A DNA stretch of 64,000 bases. Origin: CAYWNK01 sp964459495. GTDB lineage: Bacteria > Planctomycetota > UBA1135 > GCA-002686595. Position numbers and translations under genes: made by a program. Location: the NCBI GenBank assembly GCA_964459495.1, contig CAYWNK010000002.1, forward strand, positions 43,028-107,027, written 5' to 3'. Every line of letters starts with the position of its first letter. Position 1 is the stretch's first letter. The notes beneath the pieces were generated by a model, which had not been told where the DNA came from, did no database searches, and saw only the letters and a program-made list of their open reading frames with translations. Positions 41,026 through 46,833 of the stretch are shown piece by piece.

Positions 41026-42054
41026 CTAGAAGCTCGAGTCGATCATGTCCATGAGTTGTGCCTTGCGCACACGCCCAGTGGCCATGACCTCGTATCCATC
41101 CAGACTGCCCGCCACCACGGTCCAGGCACCTGCCGTGTACACGTGCAGCCGATCGTCCGCCGCGCTCGTCCCGCTGGCGGAAGCTGCATGCTGCGGTCCG
41201 TGAACCAGCCAGGCGCGCTCAAGGCCGTCGGTGAAGAGCTGCCGGATCCAAACCTCGCCGCTGTCCTGTTCCAGCAGGGTGGCTTCGGCCAACGTGAAGC
41301 CCGTCGGCGGCAGCGCAGGTGTCAGCACTTCAAAGCCAGCCGCAGCCGTCAGGTTGGTGTGGATATCCAGCTCCGTCGAGGTGAGGTAGCCAGAGATCAG
41401 GTCCAGGCCCACCAAATCGGGCGTGAGGTCGAGGCTCTCAAACTCAACGTGGGCGAGCAGGTTGCCAGCGACCCCGAACTCCTTCCACTGCAGCACGAGG
41501 AACGTCTCCGCGTCGACGTCGACCTCGTAGTGACCGCCGAGGAACGGCGCCGCGCGATGGACGGTGAGGTGGATGCAGTCCCGGCCGATGACCTGGGTCG
41601 CGGCCGAAGCGATGGTGAAGGTGTAGCTGCTCTGGAAGAGCGCCGAGTCCAGCACGCGGAAGTCGCGGTAGCGGTAGTCAAACACCTGCTGGCTGGAGCG
41701 CAGCATGAGGAAGAACTCGCCATCGGGGTGGGCGCCCAGCATTTCGAGCGGCTCGATCGCGAACCTTCCTTGACCATCCGAGGCGACGTCCTCGCGGTAG
41801 TCGAAACCGACGCTGTGGGGGTAGCTGGAGCGCACCCGGCGCAGTCCTCGGTAGGCCACCGTGAAGGGTGCGTCCCGAATCTCGTCGAAGAGCGAGGTGC
41901 TCGCAGAAGTCGAGCCGACCTCGGCACCGGTCGCCCCAGCGCCTGCGAGAGAGGCCGCTTCCTGGGCCGAGTCAGAGGACGGAACCTGCTGGCCACAGGA
42001 GCTCGCCAAGCAGACAAGCACCAATGCTTGAGCGATGGAAACCAGGGGCGACAT
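41026..42054 (-). CDS. RseB/MucB-like lipoprotein, sigma-factor regulatory partner
   Basis: The 342-residue protein starts at ATG 42054 with a lipoprotein signal ending in SIAQALVLVCLASSC. After a Ser/Ala-rich linker, residues about 65-300 fit the LolA/MucB-RseB fold: APFTVAYRGLRRVRSSYPHS, EPLEMLGAHPDGEFFLML, VFDYRYRDFRVLDSALFQSS, VDAETFLVLQWKEFG and LTAAAGFEVLTPALPPTGFT. A small C-terminal domain follows (AGAWTVVAGSLDGYEVMATG). In E. coli RseB binds RseA and blocks its proteolysis. Here the gene sits directly behind an ECF sigma and zinc-finger anti-sigma, the same order as rpoE-rseA-rseB, which supports the call. Sequence identity is probably low. The gap to the anti-sigma stop is 4 bases. 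Confidence 0.6.
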   Translation of the reverse strand: MSPLVSIAQALVLVCLASSCGQQVPSSDSAQEAASLAGAGATGAEVGSTSASTSLFDEIRDAPFTVAYRGLRRVRSSYPHSVGFDYREDVASDGQGRFAIEPLEMLGAHPDGEFFLMLRSSQQVFDYRYRDFRVLDSALFQSSYTFTIASAATQVIGRDCIHLTVHRAAPFLGGHYEVDVDAETFLVLQWKEFGVAGNLLAHVEFESLDLTPDLVGLDLISGYLTSTELDIHTNLTAAAGFEVLTPALPPTGFTLAEATLLEQDSGEVWIRQLFTDGLERAWLVHGPQHAASASGTSAADDRLHVYTAGAWTVVAGSLDGYEVMATGRVRKAQLMDMIDSSF

Positions 42055-42058
42055 CGGA

Positions 42059-42901
42059 CTAGCGTTTGCCCCCACCAATGCGATCGCCGGAGACCCTGAG
42101 GGCGGCCGACACTAGGGAGGGGGGAGCGGCAGAGCGGAACTCATCCCAAGTGGCGTGCTCCACAACCTCAAAGCGGTAGCGACGGGTCGCTGCACCTTCT
42201 CCGCTGACCTCAGCCGACGCGAAACGGCTTTGGTCCTGTTCGACTCGGGCTCCGCTCAAGCGATCCGCGCCGCCAACGAAGAGCCAGCCGAACAGCGCAA
42301 GCGCGCTGACTGCCGTCGCCAGAGGTATCCAGCTTCTTCCCCTGGAGGCTCGGCTGGGGGAAGCGACCCTATCGGCCGAACCGACGAGATCGGCGTGCAC
42401 CCGCTCCTCGAGATCCGCTGGCGTCACCGGCCGCTCGAGCTTCGAGAGCATGCCGGACGCGATAGCCTTCGGCAGGTCGCCCAGCTGCTCTTCCACGAGG
42501 CGGTCGAGCACGGCCGGGGCTTGCAGACCCGGCTCGACGGGCAGCTGGTGTTCTCGGGCAAGGAGGGAAGCAACTCGGTCGTCGAGCCCGACCGGCGCTG
42601 ATACGCGGCCGAGGTGCTCGAGGAACCGCGCGACCCCGGGCGAAGGCTCTGCGTGCTCGGCTTCAGCCAGCTGGGCAGCGATCTCGCGGGCAACCCGTTC
42701 ATCGAGCTCCCGCGGGGCTGGAAAAACCTCCAGCGTGCAGAGGAGTCCGGCCTCGATGCGGAGCCGGCGCGCGAGTGCCGCACAGGATTCGCACCCGGCA
42801 AGGTGCTCAGCGATCTCTACAGCGCTGCTGCCCGCGGACTCCTTGAGGGGAGACGCGGGTTGGGCTTGCACCCAGGCGCTGTGGAAATCGGAGCAGAGCA
42901 T
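42059..42901 (-). CDS. Zinc-finger (zf-HC2) anti-sigma factor, membrane-anchored
   Basis: The 280-residue protein opens with an anti-sigma domain bearing the H-x3-C-x2-C motif (H33, C37, C40 in EHLAGCESC), which binds zinc and the partner sigma factor. Two Leu/Asp-rich helical segments follow (PRELDERVAREIAAQLAEAE, GLDDRVASLLAREHQLPVEP). A membrane helix (IPLATAVSALALFGWLFVGG) near residues 192-211 precedes a short periplasmic part ending GDRIGGGKR. This is longer than RseA and has unusual repeat-like linker helices. It holds the sigma factor inactive at the membrane until stress. It sits 25 bases after the sigma gene and 4 bases before the RseB-like start. Confidence 0.85.
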   Translation of the reverse strand: MLCSDFHSAWVQAQPASPLKESAGSSAVEIAEHLAGCESCAALARRLRIEAGLLCTLEVFPAPRELDERVAREIAAQLAEAEHAEPSPGVARFLEHLGRVSAPVGLDDRVASLLAREHQLPVEPGLQAPAVLDRLVEEQLGDLPKAIASGMLSKLERPVTPADLEERVHADLVGSADRVASPSRASRGRSWIPLATAVSALALFGWLFVGGADRLSGARVEQDQSRFASAEVSGEGAATRRYRFEVVEHATWDEFRSAAPPSLVSAALRVSGDRIGGGKR

Positions 42902-42926
42902 TGGAGGCGGGCGGAGGCGATTGGTC

Positions 42927-43547
42927 CTAGCGCAGGAAGTACTTGTCGACGACCGGGTTTAGCTCCCGGTCGAGCGCGGCGTGGGCCCGGGAGAGACGCG
43001 ACTTCACGGTCCCGAGGGAAACCTGGAGGGCCTCCGCGATCTGGTCGTAGGACAGCCCTTCGGTGTACCGCAGCACGGTGATGCTGCGCATCTTGGGAGA
43101 CAGGCGCTGAATCGCGCGCTGGACCTCGGCCTCGAGTTCATGACGGGCTGCCGCATCCGCCGGCGCCTCGGTCACTTCGTCGTGCAGGTCAAAGCGCGTA
43201 CCACGTCCCTCGGCGCTGGCCTGCAGGGCCTCGAGGGAGGCGGAGGAACGCGCCCCGGCCCGGCGCTTCAGATCGATCGAGGTGTTCACCGCAATGCGGT
43301 ACACCCAGCTGGAGAAACGGGACTCGAAACGGAAGCCCTCGACCTTGCGAAAGAGGATTCCGAAGGTCTCCTGGGACGCGTCGAGCGCATCGGTGGCATT
43401 GCCCGTAATGCGATAGCAGACGCTGTAGACACGGTCCCGATACAGCTCGTAAAGGTCACGGAACGGCCCCTCGAGGCCCTTCTTGGGGCTCGCTTGGCAG
43501 GCCTCGATCAGCTTGCGATCGGGATCGTTCGAGTGGAGAGGCGTCAT
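42927..43547 (-). CDS. ECF sigma factor (RpoE-like)
   Basis: The 206-residue protein has sigma region 2 (LYELYRDRVYSVCYRITGNA, DALDASQETFGILFRKVEGF, SWVYRIAVNTSIDLKRRAGA). After a linker, region 4 follows (QRAIQRLSPKMRSITVLRYT, EGLSYDQIAEALQVSLGTVK, SRLSRAHAALDRELNPVVDK). There is no region 3, as in extracytoplasmic-function sigma factors of the RpoE group. It directs RNA polymerase to stress promoters with a GGAAC-type -35. Such a promoter lies at 43560-43585 just before its own start, so the operon with the anti-sigma and RseB-like genes is probably autoregulated. The start at ATG 43547 leaves only a 5-7 base leader. Confidence 0.92.
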   Translation of the reverse strand: MTPLHSNDPDRKLIEACQASPKKGLEGPFRDLYELYRDRVYSVCYRITGNATDALDASQETFGILFRKVEGFRFESRFSSWVYRIAVNTSIDLKRRAGARSSASLEALQASAEGRGTRFDLHDEVTEAPADAAARHELEAEVQRAIQRLSPKMRSITVLRYTEGLSYDQIAEALQVSLGTVKSRLSRAHAALDRELNPVVDKYFLR

Positions 43548-43559
43548 CGGCTAAGAGGA

Positions 43560-43585
43560 GACGGGCTGGGGCAGGACGAAGTTCC
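43560..43585 (-). promoter_or_regulatory. ECF-type promoter of the sigma operon
   Basis: On the minus strand GGAAC (43585-43581) and CGTC (43563-43560) are separated by 17 bases, matching the GGAAC-N16/17-CGTC pattern of RpoE-group promoters. Transcription starting about 7 bases after the -10 would begin only 5-7 bases before the ATG at 43547, a nearly leaderless mRNA. Confidence 0.6.
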
Positions 43586-43764
43586 GTTCATGCTGGTCCA
43601 AACCCGCGTTTTTGGGGCTGCCCGCTGGGCAATCCGATCGCGCTGTGGCGAATCGGGCCAAATTTGAGGCAATTCGAGAGCCGGATCGGCCCTGGAGAAG
43701 CGTCCAGGATCCCGGAAGGAAACGGGCCCATCGCGGGATCACCGTCACTCCTATTCCATGGAGA

Positions 43765-43783
43765 AGCCCGCCGAGGGCGGGCT
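43765..43783 (-). terminator. Short GC-rich hairpin after the 43829 gene
   Basis: AGCCCGCC (43765-43772) pairs with GGCGGGCT (43776-43783) around a GAG triloop, 46 bases past the stop of the minus-strand gene at 43829. The stem is 8 bp and GC-rich, with no T-run beyond it. Confidence 0.5.
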
Positions 43784-43828
43784 GTGGAGGCTGTGCAACA
43801 GGTTTTGGGATCGCCATCCGCTTTGGCG

Positions 43829-44755
43829 TCAACCACCAAGCAGCGCCATCGTGTCGACGGTGGTGAACAGACTGCCAACGGAACCGGCGCAGTTTGCGTC
43901 GCAGTAGGAGTTCCAGCCGCTTTGGCATTCCGCCGAGACGACCTCCTGGATCAGAAGAGGGCCGTCGGAACCGACGGTGGCAGACTGCTGGATGCAGACC
44001 TGACCGGGCTCCCAGGTACCGGGTACCGCTCCACCGCCAGGCGGAATCGGCTCGTGAATGCTGCCTGAGGCAGTCGATCCACCGCCACCACCGAAGGTCG
44101 CAGCAAAGTTCACGGAGGGCGGGAGCAGGTGGCCTTCCCGGCGCCAGAGGATCACGCCATCGGAGGAGCTGAGATCCGCTTTTGCTGCGGCGGTTTGGCC
44201 CCCGGCGACCGTGCCGGCCCGGGCTACCCAGGTCAGGCTGCCGGTCGTGGGGACCGAATAGGTCGGCAGAGCCACGTCCAGAGTCATGATCTTGCCGCCG
44301 TCGCTGACATCAACCTCCGCGATCTCCGCGAAGGGCAGGAGGCGCTCGATGGGAATGACCCCGTAGCGATCCTGTGTATAGAGAGCGAGGCTCAAGGTCT
44401 TGTCGTCCAGGTTGCCGTCGGCGGCATAGAGGACAAACAGCACATGCAGGCCATCGTTTTGGCCGCGCACCGTCACGCTCGTCGAGACCTCGGAATCGAA
44501 GGCCGGGACGCTGGAGATGTCAAAGGGGGAGGATCCCAGCACGACCTCTTCCGCATCCCCGAAGCCATCGAAGTCTGAGTCGGCCAGGTGGGGGGAGGTG
44601 CCCAGCAGTAGCTCTTGGCTATCGGGCAGCCCATCGTGATCGGAATCGTAGGGGGTCGCTCCGTTCGCGAGGAGCGGATCGTTTTCCAGCCCGGACCCGA
44701 AAGCCAGGGCGAAAGCAGCAACAACCCCACAAGAGGCCCAACCTGCTGCGCGCAG
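43829..44755 (-). CDS. Exported protein with thrombospondin-type-3-like Asp repeats; noncanonical start
   Basis: The frame reads as a signal peptide (ASCGVVAAFALAFGSG), then Asp-rich calcium-binding-like repeats (DSDHDGLPDSQELLLGTSP and DSDFDGFGDAEEVVLGSSP), then about 240 residues of unknown beta-rich sequence with a Cys-containing end (CQSGWNSYCDANCAG). No ATG, GTG or TTG exists in this frame between the stop near 44842 and 44542. The GTG at 44542 would cut off the signal peptide and both repeats. A CTG at 44755 with AAGG 7 bases upstream gives a good signal peptide, so I place the start there tentatively. Alternatives are a sequencing error, a pseudogene with a damaged 5' end, or a shift from the GTG at 44730 in another frame. 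Confidence 0.55.
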   Translation of the reverse strand: MRAAGWASCGVVAAFALAFGSGLENDPLLANGATPYDSDHDGLPDSQELLLGTSPHLADSDFDGFGDAEEVVLGSSPFDISSVPAFDSEVSTSVTVRGQNDGLHVLFVLYAADGNLDDKTLSLALYTQDRYGVIPIERLLPFAEIAEVDVSDGGKIMTLDVALPTYSVPTTGSLTWVARAGTVAGGQTAAAKADLSSSDGVILWRREGHLLPPSVNFAATFGGGGGSTASGSIHEPIPPGGGAVPGTWEPGQVCIQQSATVGSDGPLLIQEVVSAECQSGWNSYCDANCAGSVGSLFTTVDTMALLGG

Positions 44756-44998
44756 GTCGAGACCTTGGAGCTCGGCGATCGTGATAGGGAGTTTCGTAGC
44801 GAAGCCTGGGTGATGGGCTGGAGGAGCAGGGATCCTCTTCTAGCCCTCCATTGCCCCCAAAGTAACTCAGGTCTTGGATTCTCGGGGCGCCGTTTTGCCC
44901 GGCCGGCGCCCCAATCCGCCTAAACCCCGTTCATTGACCAACTTCGTCCCTCCATGGGATGGCTCCCCGCGCCGGGATGGTCTAGCATGCGCCCCGAC

Positions 44999-45072
44999 GC
45001 GCCCGTAGCTCAGCTGGATAGAGCGTTCGCCTCCGAAGCGAAAGGTCGCAGGTTCGAATCCTGCCGGGCGCA
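44999..45072 (+). tRNA. tRNA-Arg (anticodon CCG)
   Basis: A 74-base cloverleaf: acceptor GCGCCCG (44999-45005) pairs with CGGGCGC (45065-45071) with discriminator A at 45072, and CCA is encoded next (45073-45075). The D-arm AGCTCAGCTGGATAGAGC, the T-arm with GGTTCGAATCC, and the anticodon arm TTCGC-CTCCGAA-GCGAA give anticodon CCG for arginine. A TAGCAT at 44983-44988 is a weak -10 candidate. ORFs antisense to it are the familiar artefacts. Confidence 0.95.
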
Positions 45073-45095
45073 CCAGCGCCAAAGCGTTGGTGCGC
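45068..45095 (+). terminator. 12-bp hairpin overlapping the tRNA 3' end
   Basis: GCGCACCAGCGC (45068-45079) pairs with GCGTTGGTGCGC (45084-45095) around a CAAA tetraloop, with one G-U pair. Its left arm includes the last bases of the acceptor stem, the discriminator and CCA. It would compete with acceptor pairing and may serve as terminator or processing signal. Confidence 0.55.
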
Positions 45096-45474
45096 AATGA
45101 CTTACGGAAACCGGCGTAGCTAGGATATGGACCCTAGTGCCCGACTCCCCTGGCGGCGATTGCGACACGGCGCGCCTCCGTGGAGCAGCGGCCCAGCGCG
45201 CCGCTGAGGATTGGGTCGCCCCCCCTATGAAGGCTGGCCCAGGGCCCGACTCATTCCGCGCCGACACGAAGGGGGTTGCGGTCGCGCGGGAGCCCGAGCG
45301 GGCGAACTGCCGGCTTGGCCCTAGCAAAGAGGGCAAGGCCCTCGAGGCCCCGAACCCTCACCCGGATTATCCATGAGGATTCGCACCAGAACGCCGGCTC
45401 CCTGGCAGGCATCCCGGCGTCGGGAGCCTGTCAGGGAGCCGGCATGCGCTGGTGCGCGCGTTGGGCGGAACCGA
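45096..45474. other. Gap after tRNA, no gene seen
   Basis: Apart from the compound hairpin at 45382-45456 I see no gene. Open frames on both strands here are GC-driven and lack start, signal or family features; the minus-strand frame running into the tRNA is the known antisense-tRNA artefact. Confidence 0.5.
45382..45456. terminator. Compound long hairpin between tRNA and minus-strand operon
   Basis: Three stacked stems: outer CGCACCAG (45382-45389) with CTGGTGCG (45449-45456), a middle 18-bp stem (45393-45410 with 45426-45443, one G-U pair), and an inner TCCCG/CGGGA (45412-45416 with 45421-45425) on a GCGT loop. It begins 18 bases past the stop of the minus-strand lipoprotein gene at 45475 and faces the tRNA, so it is probably a bidirectional terminator. 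Confidence 0.65.
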
Positions 45475-45735
45475 CTAGTTGTCCTGACCCATCTCCTTGC
45501 TCATCTGCTCAAGGATGTCGTCCGCGTTGGACTCGTCGATGCTGGCGGCTGCCTCCTGGGCTGCACTATCGATTTCGCCGGCAACCTCGTTCATCGCCTG
45601 CTCAACCTCGGGGTCCACCGACAGAGCGCCGTCGTCGACCGCAAGGCTGGAATTGGCTTTCGTTTGCTCGTCGCCGGGGCAGGAAGCCAAGAACATGGCG
45701 ATGGAGACACAGATTAGATTGCGTGTGATGTGCAT
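45475..45735 (-). CDS. Small lipoprotein of unknown function
   Basis: The 86-residue protein has a lipoprotein signal (NLICVSIAMFLASC, lipobox LASC). An acidic, helical tail follows (DPEVEQAMNEVAGEIDSAAQ, DESNADDILEQMSKEMG). I do not recognise it. The start ATG at 45735 lies 5 bases after the stop of the repeat protein, and the genes are probably co-transcribed. A compound hairpin follows. It could be a short outer-membrane-tethered spacer, in the size range of Lpp-like lipoproteins; no covalent-attachment lysine is evident at the end. Confidence 0.75.
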   Translation of the reverse strand: MHITRNLICVSIAMFLASCPGDEQTKANSSLAVDDGALSVDPEVEQAMNEVAGEIDSAAQEAAASIDESNADDILEQMSKEMGQDN

Positions 45736-45740
45736 GGTGT

Positions 45741-46577
45741 TTAGCGCTTCGAGCGCTCAAGACGGGTGCGGACTCGGGCGAAGCCTTTGTCTCCAAGGCC
45801 GGCCTTGAAGCGGGTGATGACCTTGGAGTAGCGGACGTTCTCCGCTTCACGCAGAGCCGCGACGCGGGCCAGCTTGCTCTTGTCACCGGAACGGGTGTAG
45901 ACCGAAGTCAGCTCTTCGATCTTGGCCATGTTGACCTCATGCTTCTTGATCTCGACGCCGAGCAGGCGCACGGCGGAAGCGTTGAGTGCCTCCCGGCCAC
46001 TACGGGCATTGGCGGCACGCTCTGCGTTCTTGTTGGCTTGCTGAGCCTCGCGAGCGTTCTTCGTCCGCTCGGCGGTCTTCTCAGCCTGCTGGGCTTCGCG
46101 GGCGTTCTTCGTCCGCTCGGCGTTCTTGTTGGCTTGCTGAGCACCGCGAGCGTTTTGGGCGCGCTGAGCGTTCTTATCAGTCTGCTGAGCACCGCGGGCG
46201 TTCTGGGCGCGCTGGGCGTTCTTATCAGTCTGCTGAGCACCGCGGGCGTTCTGGGCGCGCTGGGCGCTCTTGTCACCTTGCTGGGCTTCACGGACGTTCT
46301 TCGCGCGCTGGGCGTTCTGGGCCTTCTTCTCACCCTGCTGGGCGCCGCGAGCGTTCTTCGCGCGCTGGGCGTTTTTCTCGGCCTGCTGCTGGCGCGCCTT
46401 ACGGGCACGCTCCCCCTGCTGCTGAGCCGCCTGGCGCGGCGCAACGTCCTGGGCGCGCTTAGCGCGCTGGGTCGGGGCAGGCTTCGCGCGAGACTCCTGG
46501 GGCAAGGCCAGGGCCGGGGCGCTCGTCAGGAACAGGGCCATCGAGGCCACCAGCGAGAGCTGTCGAGAAATCTTCAT
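45741..46577 (-). CDS. Exported protein with eight 16-residue Ala/Gln/Lys/Asn repeats
   Basis: The 278-residue protein has a signal peptide (KISRQLSLVASMALFLTSAP ending ALA). A basic lead-in (RAKRAQDVAPRQAAQQQGER) is followed by eight repeats at residues 70-200 with consensus AQRAQNARGAQQTDKN (the first is 19 residues). A C-terminal helical region follows (VRLLGVEIKKHEVNMAKIEE, RYSKVITRFKAGLGDKGFAR). The repeats are highly basic and predicted helical or disordered. Arg/Lys with Gln suggests binding to nucleic acid, acidic polymer or cell wall, but this is inference. It precedes the small lipoprotein by 5 bases. Confidence 0.8.
   Translation of the reverse strand: MKISRQLSLVASMALFLTSAPALALPQESRAKPAPTQRAKRAQDVAPRQAAQQQGERARKARQQQAEKNAQRAKNARGAQQGEKKAQNAQRAKNVREAQQGDKSAQRAQNARGAQQTDKNAQRAQNARGAQQTDKNAQRAQNARGAQQANKNAERTKNAREAQQAEKTAERTKNAREAQQANKNAERAANARSGREALNASAVRLLGVEIKKHEVNMAKIEELTSVYTRSGDKSKLARVAALREAENVRYSKVITRFKAGLGDKGFARVRTRLERSKR
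45978..46370 (-). repeat. Tandem 48-base coding repeats
   Basis: Eight units of 48 bases (first one 57) encode residues 70-200 of the repeat protein. Adjacent units in the middle are nearly identical at the DNA level (for example those around 46160-46260), suggesting recent duplication or copy-number change within the gene. Confidence 0.85.
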
Positions 46578-46833
46578 GCTTGTGTTCTAGCTCCCTCCCC
46601 CACGTTCAACCAGGGGAGATTTTCGACCATTCCCAGTAATTCCAACTGCAAGGGCCAAAGAAATGACAAAGGGTTCAAGCTTGCTGCTATTGAGTCCGTG
46701 CTCATGGCATTCGACCCTGAATAAGTTTGCCACCACTTAGAACATTGGAATTCCAAGACGGTTCCCGCTGCCCACTCCCCATCCGCCGAGCCATACCGAC
46801 CGGTCAACCGGGACCAGGTCAAGCCAGCAGGAA

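Noticed and set aside
44867..45336. Minus-strand ORFs reading PAGFEPATFRFGGERS and RQDSNLRPFAS
   Set aside because: These are the well-known false proteins read antisense to a tRNA gene; they overlap tRNA-Arg and its flanks.
45460..45466. GTTGGGC resembling the end of an integron attC site beside a long hairpin
   Set aside because: No matching RYYYAAC end is present on the other side, and there is no integrase or cassette array.
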